From: CALXQW01 sp031553045
GTDB taxonomy: Bacteria; Verrucomicrobiota; Verrucomicrobiia; Opitutales; Intestinicryptomonadaceae
DNA: 64,000 nucleotides
Direction of reading: 5' to 3'
NCBI GenBank assembly: GCA_031553045.1
Contig: JAVBLZ010000006.1
Coordinates: forward strand, 806,001-870,000
This document shows, piece by piece, positions 24,631-33,136 of this stretch. The position numbers were made by a program, and so were the translations under genes. Below the pieces are notes generated by a model. The model made no database searches and was not told where the DNA came from. It worked only from the letters and a program-made list of their open reading frames with translations. Within the stretch, counting starts at the first letter, position 1. Each line of letters opens with the position of its first letter.

Positions 24631-25755
24631 ATGAAAAACGGCAAGGCAAACGAAGACATATCCAGGATCTTAAAGCTGAACAACAAGCTTGAAAGGCAGG
24701 TCGCCATGTTTAGCTCACTTGCAAATTCGCTTACGGACTGTCTTTTTTTGATTTCTGAAAATGGTGAAATTTTATTTTATAACGACTACGCCAAAAAAAT
24801 TTTAAATCTTAAAAACTCTTACGAAAATATTTTCAAATACCTGCCTGAACTTGAGAACGATATTTCAAAAAGTTTGGAGCTTAAAGAAAATATAGAAAAA
24901 GAAGTGAATCTGGCGTACCCGGAAAAGCTGATTCTTAAAGCTTCCATAGCCCCCTTCCGTTCTGCGGACGGCGCAAAAGAAAATGAAGTGTCTTTAGTTT
25001 TAAGAGACATAACCGCACAAAAAATTTCCACAGGAGAGCTTATAGAGTCTGAAAAAATTTCATCTATACTAAAGCTTGCGTCCGGCATAGCGCATGAGAT
25101 TGGTAACCCCTTAAATTCAATGGCACTGCACTTACAAATCGCCCTGCGCAGTCTTTCAAAATTGGAGGATTCTGGCGCTGCAAAAAAGATATCAAACTCA
25201 ATAAATGTCTGCGAAGATGAGATTGAAAGGCTTAAGGGCATAATAGAAAATTTTTTAAAGGCTCTGCGTCCAGTACGTCCAAACCTGTCTGAAATAGACG
25301 CTTTAGCGCCCCTGCCAGACACAATAAAAATTGTGGAAGCCGAAGTTAAAAACAGAAATATAACAATAAATATATCTTCCGAAAGCGCCCTGCCCTCAAT
25401 CATGGGTGATGAAAGTTTATTGAAACAGCTTTATTTTAATCTGATTAAAAATTCTTTGGAAGCCGTGCAAGACGGGGGGCAAATTTCAATATCGGCGCAT
25501 AGCGATGATAACTTTGTAATAATCACATTTGAAGACAACGGTTCGGGAATAAGCTCTGAAAATATGGCGCATATGTTTGAGCCTTACTTCACAACCAAAG
25601 AGTACGGACACGGCTTGGGCATGATGATTATAGAAAATATTGTCAAAGCGCACAAGGGCTTCATAAAAGTCGACAGCCCCGTTGATAGCGGCGCAAAATT
25701 TACAATCAAGCTGCCACGCAAAACTCCCAAAACAAAATATTTGGCGGGAAGATAA
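24631..25755 (+). CDS. PAS-domain sensor histidine kinase (NtrB-like architecture)
   Basis: The 374-aa protein has a short coiled start, a PAS domain (about residues 25-130, DCLFLISENGEILFYNDYAKKIL), the phosphoacceptor helix GIAHEIGNPLNSMALHL with His155, and a HATPase domain with NLIKNSLEAVQDGG (N box), FEDNGSGIS (G1) and GHGLGMMI (G2). There are no membrane helices, so it is a cytoplasmic sensor like NtrB, autophosphorylating and passing phosphate to a response regulator. No response regulator gene is adjacent. It starts one base after the pseudouridine synthase gene stop. The signal is unknown. Confidence 0.88.
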   Translation: MKNGKANEDISRILKLNNKLERQVAMFSSLANSLTDCLFLISENGEILFYNDYAKKILNLKNSYENIFKYLPELENDISKSLELKENIEKEVNLAYPEKLILKASIAPFRSADGAKENEVSLVLRDITAQKISTGELIESEKISSILKLASGIAHEIGNPLNSMALHLQIALRSLSKLEDSGAAKKISNSINVCEDEIERLKGIIENFLKALRPVRPNLSEIDALAPLPDTIKIVEAEVKNRNITINISSESALPSIMGDESLLKQLYFNLIKNSLEAVQDGGQISISAHSDDNFVIITFEDNGSGISSENMAHMFEPYFTTKEYGHGLGMMIIENIVKAHKGFIKVDSPVDSGAKFTIKLPRKTPKTKYLAGR

Positions 25756-25848
25756 AGTGCAAATGTCTTGAATTTAAAATTTGCTTGCGAAAGCATTTAG
25801 GTAAATTAGAGTCTGCCTCTTAAATTTTTAATATCAAAAAAACTACTT

Positions 25849-27051
25849 ATGAATAAACCAAAAAAAGTTGGAATATTGACGGCAGGAGGCTTAGCCCCTT
25901 GTTTATCTAGTGCGATTGGCGGTCTCATTGAACGCTATTCTGAAATTGACCCAAGCATAGAAATTATCTGCTATGTTGGCGGCTACAAGGGCCTTCTTCT
26001 TGGGCAGAGCATCAAGGTAAATGAAGAAATCCGCCTGACGGCCTCTTTATTGCATAACTTTGGCGGCAGCCCTATTGGCAACTCTCGCGTGAAGCTTACA
26101 AATGTTAAAGACTGCGTAAAGCGCGGCCTCGTAAAAGAAGGTCAAGACCCGCAGAAAGTGGCGGCAGACCAGCTTGTAAAAGACGGTGTTGATGTCCTCC
26201 ACACAATAGGTGGCGACGACACAAATACAGCCGCCGCAGATTTGGCAAAATTCCTCAAGAGCAACAATTATGATTTGACTGTCATTGGCCTGCCAAAGAC
26301 GATAGATAACGACGTATATCCAATCCGCCAGAGCCTCGGCGCTTGGACTGCCGCAGAAGAAAGCGCAAAGTATTTTTCAAACGTCGTTGCGGAATCTACG
26401 GCAAACCCGCGCATGCTGATAATACATGAAGTCATGGGCAGAAACTGCGGTTGGCTTACGGCGGCGGCGGCTCTTGAATATAGGGACATTATTGGCCATG
26501 ACAACTATGTGCCTGAGCTTGGGCTTAGCATGATGCATCGTGATGTGCACGCAATTTACATCCCTGAAATGTCAATAGACATCAAGGCTGAGGCAAAACG
26601 CCTCGGAGAAATTATGGATAAGTACGACTGCGTGAACATTTTCATTTCTGAAGGTGCTGGCGTTGAAACCATAGTAAAAGAGATGGAAGCCACAGGTCAG
26701 GAAGTGCCAAGAGACGCTTTTGGACACGTCAAGCTTGACGCTGTAAATCCTGGCAAATGGTTTGGCAATCAATTTGCTGAAATGTTGGGCGCAGAAAAAG
26801 TGCTTGTACAAAAAAGCGGTTACTTTGCAAGGGCTGCAGCCGCAAACACCGATGATTTGCGCTTGATTAAAAGCTGCACAGACTTGGCTGTTGAATGCGC
26901 AATGCGCCGTGAAGGCGGCGTGATAGGCCATGACGAAGACAAAAACGGCATATTGCGCGCCATAGAGTTTGAGCGCATTAAGGGCGGCAAGCCTTTCGAC
27001 ACGGAAGTTGAATGGTTTCAGGATTTGCTCACAGACATAGGTCAAATCTAG
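25849..27051 (+). CDS. Pyrophosphate-dependent phosphofructokinase
   Basis: The 400-aa protein belongs to the PfkA superfamily. GGDDTNTAA at residues 121-129 carries Asp124 where ATP-dependent enzymes have Gly (GGDGS), and PKTIDND at 149-155 has the Lys of the PPi-dependent class. It phosphorylates fructose 6-phosphate with pyrophosphate, reversibly, in glycolysis. Other recognised parts are MGRNCGWLTAAAAL (substrate site), IPEMS and a C-terminal GGKPFDTE. PPi-PFKs are common in PVC bacteria. It has no SD. A repeat element begins 10 bp after its stop codon. Confidence 0.88.
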   Translation: MNKPKKVGILTAGGLAPCLSSAIGGLIERYSEIDPSIEIICYVGGYKGLLLGQSIKVNEEIRLTASLLHNFGGSPIGNSRVKLTNVKDCVKRGLVKEGQDPQKVAADQLVKDGVDVLHTIGGDDTNTAAADLAKFLKSNNYDLTVIGLPKTIDNDVYPIRQSLGAWTAAEESAKYFSNVVAESTANPRMLIIHEVMGRNCGWLTAAAALEYRDIIGHDNYVPELGLSMMHRDVHAIYIPEMSIDIKAEAKRLGEIMDKYDCVNIFISEGAGVETIVKEMEATGQEVPRDAFGHVKLDAVNPGKWFGNQFAEMLGAEKVLVQKSGYFARAAAANTDDLRLIKSCTDLAVECAMRREGGVIGHDEDKNGILRAIEFERIKGGKPFDTEVEWFQDLLTDIGQI

Positions 27052-27060
27052 CTTGCTGAA

Positions 27061-27182
27061 GGTGCATGAAAATACGCCTGATGCTACGTTTGCTTCGTAA
27101 ATCTGACTGAGTATGTAGCGCTGCTACTATCCTCACCCAGCTTCACTTCGCAAGCCTCGCCTGAGTCGCATTTTGATGCACC
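27061..27182. repeat. Dispersed intergenic element, copy 2, with different terminal inverted repeats
   Basis: A 122-bp stretch bounded by GGTGCATGAAAAT (27061-27073) and ATTTTGATGCACC (27170-27182), an inverted repeat matching at 12 of 13 positions. Its 68-bp core (27086-27153) is 63/68 identical to the reverse complement of 22593-22660, including the GTAGC-GCT-GCTAC hairpin, yet its terminal repeats are unrelated to those of copy 1. It begins 10 bp after the PPi-PFK stop. Confidence 0.8.
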
Positions 27183-27247
27183 CAAATTAAAGGATATGGT
27201 GCGCACGCACATACTCAGAATCACTCATTAAAGACTATATCTGTCAG

Positions 27248-27422
27248 ATTTGCCACATAAAACGGCGCAACTCGCCAAACTATAACCTGTTTTGGTGCAG
27301 TTGGGCTCGAGCGTCAGCCGACGATGCAAGCGGTGAGGGCAAGGAAACGTACTAAATGTACGTGCCCGCAGCCCGAAACCCGTAGCAGCTAAGGCTAGAG
27401 CCGAGAGTTTTATGTGGCAAAT
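27248..27422. repeat. Second element family with a perfect 16-bp terminal inverted repeat
   Basis: ATTTGCCACATAAAAC (27248-27263) and its exact inverse (27407-27422) bound a 175-bp structured sequence. Inside is a two-part hairpin (GGGCA outer arm, ACGTAC-TAAAT-GTACGT inner arm, TGCCC). There is no open frame of note, so this is a non-coding MITE- or REP-like element. The flanks 27183-27247 and 27423-27487 are AT-rich with nothing recognisable. Confidence 0.82.
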
Positions 27423-27487
27423 TCTTTAATGCAAATTTTGGATTATGAAAAAATATTTCTTAAATTAAAATATTTTCCAAATAAACC

Positions 27488-27520
27488 ATTTGCCACATAA
27501 AACGGCGCAACTCGCCAAAA
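27488..27520. repeat. Partial copy of the 16-bp-TIR element, abutting ilvD
   Basis: The first 32 bases of the element (27248-27279) recur without mismatch at 27488-27519, then diverge. The copy ends at 27520, immediately before the stop codon of ilvD (27521-27523). It contains a small hairpin, GGCG-CAACT-CGCC. Confidence 0.8.
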
Positions 27521-29356
27521 CTACTTGCGAACGGCGCCGTGTGCGGCGCTGGAAACACTATTGGCGTAATATTGCAAAGCTTTTGAAACTATACGGATAC
27601 GCTCCGGTTTATAGGCTTTTTCTTTTTGGGCAAGCATTGCGTCTCTGCGTTTTGCCAAATTTGCGTCGGAAATTACCAACGATATTTTCCTTTGAGGAAT
27701 ATCAATTTCTATCAAATCGTCATCTTCTATCAGGGCAATGTCGCCACCTTCGGCGGCTTCAGGAGAGGCGTGACCTATGGAAAGCCCGCTTGTGCCGCCG
27801 GAAAATCTGCCGTCGGTAAGCAAGGCGCAGACCTTGCCCAAACCCATGCTCTTTAAATGGCTTGTGGGGTAAAGCATTTCTTGCATACCAGGGCCGCCCC
27901 TCGGGCCTTCATACAAGATTACAACAACATCTCCCGGTGAAATTTTGCCTGAACGAATTGCGGAAGACGCATCTGATTCACAATGGAAAACTTTTGCCGT
28001 GCCCTTGAATTTCCATATAGATTCATCAACGCCAGCCGTCTTGACTATGCAGCCCTCAAGCGCAATATTGCCGAACAAAACCGCCAAACCGCCGTCTTTG
28101 GAGAATGCATTTTCCACAGAACGTATCACGCCGTGCGCCCTATCCAAATCAAGATTTTCATAATAAGCTTCCTGACTGTATGCCTTGCCTGACGGCTTAT
28201 TTGCGGGGGCGGATTTAAAAAACTTTTCTTTATCAGCGCTTAAATTTTCACCCATGACATCCCACCCCTTTATCGCTGTGCCGATGTTTTCAGAGTGGGT
28301 ACATTTAGCCGTTCTTATGATAAGCTGCGCCCTGTCAAGCTCCGCCAAAATGCCGAAAATCCCACCCGCCCTATGCACGTCTTGGATGTGTACATTTGAA
28401 ACTGCGGGAGCAACTTTGCAGATGTTTGGCGTTGTCTTTGAAAGGATGTCTATATCTTTCATGGAAAAATCAACCTCCGCCTCACGGGCTATCGCAAGCA
28501 GATGCAAGACGGTGTTTGTGCTGCCGCCCATTGCAATATCTAGGCGCATTGCGTTAAAGAAAGCGTCTTTTGTGGCTATAGAACGCGGCAAGATTGAATC
28601 GTCATTATTTTCATAATAACGCTTTGCCAAATCCACAATTATTTGGGAGGCGTTGTCAAAAAGTTTTTTGCGGGAAATATGCGTTGCCAAAGTTGTACCG
28701 TTGCCTGGCAACGCCAAGCCTATTGCTTCCGCAAGACAATTCATGGAGTTGGCCGTGAACATCCCCGAACATGAACCGCAAGTTGGGCAAGAGCCCCTTT
28801 CTAAAGAGAGAGAATCGGCATCCGACACATTTGGATTTGCGCCCGCTATCATGGCGTCAATCAAATCAACATGCTTAACTTTGCCGTCCGACATTGTAAC
28901 TTCGCCGGCTTCCATAGGGCCGCCGCTTACAAAAATTGCGGGTATGTTAAGGCGCATTGCCGCCATCATCATACCGGGGGTGATTTTATCGCAATTTGAA
29001 ATACAAATCATGGCGTCAGCACAATGCGCATTGCACATATATTCAACGCTGTCGGCAATAAGTTCACGGCTGGGCAAAGAGTAAAGCATGCCTTCGTGCC
29101 CCATCGCAATACCGTCGTCTATGGCTATGGTGTTGAATTCTCTGGCTATGCCGCCCGCTTTTTCTACCTGTTCGCAGACGTATTTGCCGACTTCATCAAG
29201 ATGAATGTGTCCGGGCACAAATTGCGTAAAAGAATTTACAACCGCAATCAAAGGTTTACCAAAGTCCGACTCTTTGACGCCAGTGGCGCGCCACAGGGCT
29301 CTTGCGCCAGCCATATTGCGTCCGCTAAAACTTTTCTTAGATCTGTATTCAGGCAT
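27521..29356 (-). CDS. ilvD: Dihydroxy-acid dehydratase
   Basis: The 611-aa protein matches IlvD throughout: NSFTQFVPGHIHLDEVGK near the start, the iron-sulfur cysteines in CISNCDKITPGMMMA and GSCPTCGSCSGMFTANS, and the late GGPGMQEMLYPTSHLK and TDGRFSGGTSGLSIGH segments. It dehydrates 2,3-dihydroxy acids in isoleucine and valine synthesis. The sequence looks intact and of normal length. It is followed by repeat DNA and preceded by an 85-bp divergent gap shared with scpB. Confidence 0.96.
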   Translation of the reverse strand: MPEYRSKKSFSGRNMAGARALWRATGVKESDFGKPLIAVVNSFTQFVPGHIHLDEVGKYVCEQVEKAGGIAREFNTIAIDDGIAMGHEGMLYSLPSRELIADSVEYMCNAHCADAMICISNCDKITPGMMMAAMRLNIPAIFVSGGPMEAGEVTMSDGKVKHVDLIDAMIAGANPNVSDADSLSLERGSCPTCGSCSGMFTANSMNCLAEAIGLALPGNGTTLATHISRKKLFDNASQIIVDLAKRYYENNDDSILPRSIATKDAFFNAMRLDIAMGGSTNTVLHLLAIAREAEVDFSMKDIDILSKTTPNICKVAPAVSNVHIQDVHRAGGIFGILAELDRAQLIIRTAKCTHSENIGTAIKGWDVMGENLSADKEKFFKSAPANKPSGKAYSQEAYYENLDLDRAHGVIRSVENAFSKDGGLAVLFGNIALEGCIVKTAGVDESIWKFKGTAKVFHCESDASSAIRSGKISPGDVVVILYEGPRGGPGMQEMLYPTSHLKSMGLGKVCALLTDGRFSGGTSGLSIGHASPEAAEGGDIALIEDDDLIEIDIPQRKISLVISDANLAKRRDAMLAQKEKAYKPERIRIVSKALQYYANSVSSAAHGAVRK

Positions 29357-29441
29357 AAAAATTTATTTGATTTGTTAATATATAAAGACAATATTTAACC
29401 CATTAAAAATTCCAAGGTAAAGATTTTTTTCACTTCTAACG

Positions 29442-30281
29442 ATGCCATTTAACCTTAAAAAAATTTTAAAGAGCCTCTTGTTTTCCACAAACCAAGCTTT
29501 GTCGATTAAAGATATACAATCTGTAATCACAAGATACCATGCGGAACTCGAGAAATCTAGAACCCTAATAAAAGCCAATCCTGATGCGGATGCGGACTCT
29601 GAAACGACCCTGCCGGAGGGCGAACAAGCAGAGCTTGAAGCATTGGTGGCGCAAGTGCCCACAATTTTAACGGCAACGCAAATCAGGGAATCTATGGAAG
29701 AAATCGCCGCAGAGCTTGAGCAAAACGGCGAAGTTTACAGACTCTTACAAAGTTCGTCCGGCTTTAAGCTTGTGATATCGCCCGATTATGCCGAGTGGGT
29801 GCGCCTTCTGCGCAATGACCCAAGACCGCAAAAACTGACACAGGCGGCTCTTGAAACAATGGCTATCATAGCCTACCGCCAACCCGTAACAAGGGCAGAA
29901 ATTGAAGCTATCCGTGGCGTTAACGCCGACAGCGCAATATCAAGACTCACTGAAAAAGAACTGATACAAATTACTGGCAGGGCGGATTTGCCAGGGCGTC
30001 CGCTTCAATATGGCACTACGGAAAATTTCTTGGACTTTGTGGGGATAAATTCTCTTGAAGAACTGCCCGCTTCCGACGTGCTAAGCCCCAACCAAATTTC
30101 AGAGTGGATTAGAAACGCCAATGCGCCGCTCGTAACTGAAAGAGAAGTCGGCCTGCCTGAAGAAGACTTGGGCGATACTCAAAATGAGGCTTCTGCGGAA
30201 GAAAATCTTGAAGAAGAATCAAGCAATACCGATGCGGAAGATTCAGAAGACAACAACAGAGAAGTTTACATAGATGGATAA
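29442..30281 (+). CDS. scpB: Segregation and condensation protein B
   Basis: The 279-aa protein has the two winged-helix domains of ScpB: LLFSTNQALSIKDIQSVI at the start, then GFKLVISPDYAEWVRLL, and LTQAALETMAIIAYRQPVTRAEIEAIRGVN followed by LPGRPLQYGTTENFLDFVGI. With SMC and ScpA it forms the condensin complex that organises the chromosome. ScpA is not next to it. The last 50 residues are acidic and low-complexity (EENLEEESSNTDAEDSEDN), probably disordered. It overlaps pheA by eight bases, so expression is linked. Confidence 0.92.
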   Translation: MPFNLKKILKSLLFSTNQALSIKDIQSVITRYHAELEKSRTLIKANPDADADSETTLPEGEQAELEALVAQVPTILTATQIRESMEEIAAELEQNGEVYRLLQSSSGFKLVISPDYAEWVRLLRNDPRPQKLTQAALETMAIIAYRQPVTRAEIEAIRGVNADSAISRLTEKELIQITGRADLPGRPLQYGTTENFLDFVGINSLEELPASDVLSPNQISEWIRNANAPLVTEREVGLPEEDLGDTQNEASAEENLEEESSNTDAEDSEDNNREVYIDG

Positions 30282-31353
30282 AGGTCAGATAAGAAAAGAA
30301 ATTGATACCATTGATGAGCAAATATTGAATTTGCTCAGCAGACGTGTGGAATGCGCACATGAAATTGGCAAGGTTAAACTGCAAAACGGCGAGGATATCT
30401 ATGTGCCAAGCCGTGAAATTCAGGTGTTTGAAAACCTGATTAAAAAAAACCAAGGGCGTATTGGGGAATCTGCACTCAAGGCGATTTATAGGGAAATAAT
30501 CTCGGCATCAATTTCCGTCGAAAAAAAATTGGGCGTGGCGTATCTTGGCCCTGAAGCCACATTCACGCAGCAAGCCGCCTTCAAGTGCTTTGGCTCAAGC
30601 GTGAAATATATCCCCATGCACTCAATCCCCGACATATTTACGAGCGTATCTGTGGGTGAAGTTGACTACGGCGTAATACCCATTGAAAACTCTACGGAAG
30701 GCGCTGTGTTCCACTCTATGGACATGCTTGTCGAAAGCTCTCTTATGATAGTCGGGCAAGCGTATTTGCCCATTGAGCACTGTTTAATTTCCCGTGGGAA
30801 GTTGCACGAGATACGCAAGATTTGTTCTAAAGACCAAGCAATAGGTCAATGTAGAAACTGGATAAGGCGCTATCTGCCAGAGGTTGAATTGGAATACGTT
30901 GAAAGCACGGCGCTTGCTGTTAAAATGGCGTCCGGCAACCCTGAAATTGCCGCAATAGCAAGTGAGCTTGCGGCAACTTTATACAGCCTGCCAGTTCTTG
31001 AAAAATCTATTCAAGACAAAAAAGACAATGAGACACGCTTTTTGGTGATAGGCAAAAAAGTTCAGCCTAAATCTGTCGGCGTAGATTACAAAACCAGCGT
31101 GGTGATTTCTCTCAATGACAGGCCCGGCGCACTGTATGACGCCCTTGTACCCTTCAATAGAGAGAATATCAACTTGTCCAGAATTGAGTCTCGCCCCAGC
31201 AAAAAGAAGGCTTGGGATTATTATTTCTTCATAGATTTCTTCGGCCACTGGGAAGATGAAAACGCACGCAAAGCGGTTGCGGAGCTTGAAAAAGTCTTGC
31301 CTACAATCAAGTGGTTGGGTAGTTATCCCATAGATAAAACTGTAAATAGATAA
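30274..31353 (+). CDS. pheA: Bifunctional chorismate mutase/prephenate dehydratase (P-protein)
   Basis: The 359-aa protein has three parts: an N-terminal chorismate mutase domain (residues 1-85, IRKEIDTIDEQILNLLSRRVE), a prephenate dehydratase domain (about 90-270, VAYLGPEATFTQQAAFKCFG and GVIPIENSTEGAV), and a C-terminal ACT domain (about 280-355, LNDRPGALYDALVPFNRENINLSRIESRP), which binds Phe for feedback control. Together they convert chorismate to phenylpyruvate. It overlaps scpB at its start and the DUF167 gene start by one base. Confidence 0.95.
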   Translation: MDKGQIRKEIDTIDEQILNLLSRRVECAHEIGKVKLQNGEDIYVPSREIQVFENLIKKNQGRIGESALKAIYREIISASISVEKKLGVAYLGPEATFTQQAAFKCFGSSVKYIPMHSIPDIFTSVSVGEVDYGVIPIENSTEGAVFHSMDMLVESSLMIVGQAYLPIEHCLISRGKLHEIRKICSKDQAIGQCRNWIRRYLPEVELEYVESTALAVKMASGNPEIAAIASELAATLYSLPVLEKSIQDKKDNETRFLVIGKKVQPKSVGVDYKTSVVISLNDRPGALYDALVPFNRENINLSRIESRPSKKKAWDYYFFIDFFGHWEDENARKAVAELEKVLPTIKWLGSYPIDKTVNR

Positions 31354-31577
31354 TGCGAATAAAACTAAGAGTTGTGCCCAATGCGCCTGAATCAAAAATT
31401 GTCGGCGAATATGGCGATGCGCTCAAAGTTAAAATTAAAGCCCCACCCTTGGACGGCAAGGCAAATGAAGAAGTTGTACGCTTCTTTGCAAGACATTATG
31501 GCGTAAACAAGGCGGCTGTAAAAATTATTTTCGGAGAAACTTCTAAAGATAAAATGATTGAAATTATCGAAAAATGA
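31353..31577 (+). CDS. DUF167 (YggU-like) protein
   Basis: The 74-aa protein matches the DUF167/YggU family: RLRVVPNAPESKIVGEY at the start, the core LKVKIKAPPLDGKANEEVV, and IIFGETSKDKMIEI at the end. The function of the family is unknown. It starts on the last base of pheA and overlaps the GH16 gene by four bases (ATGA), so all three may be on one mRNA, an odd grouping of unrelated roles. Confidence 0.9.
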   Translation: MRIKLRVVPNAPESKIVGEYGDALKVKIKAPPLDGKANEEVVRFFARHYGVNKAAVKIIFGETSKDKMIEIIEK

Positions 31578-33076
31578 AAAATCTAAATGCACTATTATTT
31601 TCCTTATTTTCACTTGCATTTGCCTATGCCGATAACGCTGCGCCATCGCAAAATGCAAAAGATATCAACCTTGCAGACTATCAACTAATCTTTGCCGACG
31701 AGTTTGAAGGCAACACGCTAAACTGGGACAAATGGTTGTCTGACAAACCTACAAATATCAAGCGTGCCACCAGCCGAGGCCCTGAAGCCGTAGAAGTAAA
31801 AGACGGCGAATTAAGAATGAATATCAGAAAGGTTGACAGAGGCAAAGTGCAGTGGCTTGCCTGTTATGTATATTTAAAAGAACCGTTGGAAAATAATTCT
31901 TATGTTGAGTGCCGCTTCAAATCCGGCGCAGCAAGCGGGGTCAATAACGCCTTCTGGCTTGCCAGCAAAACTCCGCCAAATAACGAGAATATGAACCGCT
32001 ATGAAATTGACATCGTTGAAACCCGCAAAGATATATCCAGTGGCAAAGGCAAGGCGCATTTAGCATGGCATGATTGGAAAACATACTCATATCTTAAAGA
32101 CTCAAAAGGCGCAAAAGTTGACATAGCGCAAGGCATTTCTGTTGAACACAGTTGGGAGGAATATCATGTCTGGGGACTATGGTATGGAGAGAATGAATTG
32201 ATTTATTATCTAGACGGCAAGGAAATTTGGCGTGGCACTACGCACGCAAAATACAAGGACCAATACAACACAGCCTTAGGCAAAGTTGCAGATTGGAACC
32301 CTACCCAAAACCCATCTATTTACGGGAATTACGGACAGGAAGATTGGTCGTATCTTGGCGGATACAACGGAGACAAAATGCACGTGATACTCTCCAACTT
32401 GCCTTGGGAAGGCGCAAACACGCCTCTTATTGAAAGTGAGGCGGACGGGACTTACATGGCGGTAGATTATCTGCGTATCTACAAACCAAAATCTCTTTTG
32501 AATGCCAAGCCCGATACCGACGTATCTGCGCCGCTTGCAAATATGAAGCTTTCAAAACCATACAGCCTTGCCGAAAATGCAAACTATTATTTTAGCCTAA
32601 CAATAACAAAGCAGGCGCAAGAAGCCCTTGAGATTAAGCTGCTTGAAGCCAATGGAAAGCCTGTCGGAAAAATTATTATAGATAAAGACGGTTATTTAAT
32701 TGCAGGCATGGATAAACTTGTTTCAAGCAAATTGGCGGCGTCTGCATTTAAAGATATGAAAATTGTTGAAGACAATAAACCCACTCTTCTTGTTTGCAGA
32801 ATTACCGCAAAGGCAAATTCAGATAAATATGATAAAGACGCCATCAGCGTGTGGGCATGCCCGATTGAAAATTCCTCCGCCGCAAAAGAACCTTATTTTT
32901 ACCCGAACATAAACGAAGACGGCGGCACATCTCTTACACAAGGTTGGTTTGTCAATCAAAAGTCATACTCAAGCAAAGTTATCGGCGCTGTTGCAATTTC
33001 CTCAAGCAAAGGCGCAGACCTGTCTTCTTTTGGACGCTTGCGCACGGGTCGCAATTTTTTAAGCGTTATTAAATAG
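31574..33076 (+). CDS. Secreted GH16-family glycoside hydrolase
   Basis: The 500-aa protein has a signal peptide (MKNLNALLFSLFSLAFAYA) and a GH16 catalytic domain (about residues 30-300) with the catalytic motif EIDIVE: nucleophile E144, D146 and acid/base E149. The N-terminal LIFADEFEGNTLNWDKW and the beta-strand YMAVDYLRIY at the domain end are typical. GH16 enzymes cut beta-1,3/1,4 glucans, agar, porphyran or carrageenan; substrate cannot be named here. The remaining 190 residues are a separate C-terminal domain, probably a beta-sandwich, that I do not recognise. It overlaps the DUF167 gene by four bases. Confidence 0.88.
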   Translation: MKNLNALLFSLFSLAFAYADNAAPSQNAKDINLADYQLIFADEFEGNTLNWDKWLSDKPTNIKRATSRGPEAVEVKDGELRMNIRKVDRGKVQWLACYVYLKEPLENNSYVECRFKSGAASGVNNAFWLASKTPPNNENMNRYEIDIVETRKDISSGKGKAHLAWHDWKTYSYLKDSKGAKVDIAQGISVEHSWEEYHVWGLWYGENELIYYLDGKEIWRGTTHAKYKDQYNTALGKVADWNPTQNPSIYGNYGQEDWSYLGGYNGDKMHVILSNLPWEGANTPLIESEADGTYMAVDYLRIYKPKSLLNAKPDTDVSAPLANMKLSKPYSLAENANYYFSLTITKQAQEALEIKLLEANGKPVGKIIIDKDGYLIAGMDKLVSSKLAASAFKDMKIVEDNKPTLLVCRITAKANSDKYDKDAISVWACPIENSSAAKEPYFYPNINEDGGTSLTQGWFVNQKSYSSKVIGAVAISSSKGADLSSFGRLRTGRNFLSVIK

Positions 33077-33100
33077 CTTATTACATTTTGATATGCGTAA

Positions 33101-33131
33101 AAAAAGACCGCAATTTGGCGGTCTTTTTTTT
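33101..33131. terminator. Bidirectional rho-independent terminator
   Basis: An 11-bp stem (AAAAAGACCGC at 33101-33111, GCGGTCTTTTT at 33118-33128) with a 6-base loop and further T. It lies between the GH16 gene and the clpC end, which converge. Confidence 0.9.
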
Positions 33132-33136
33132 AACAA

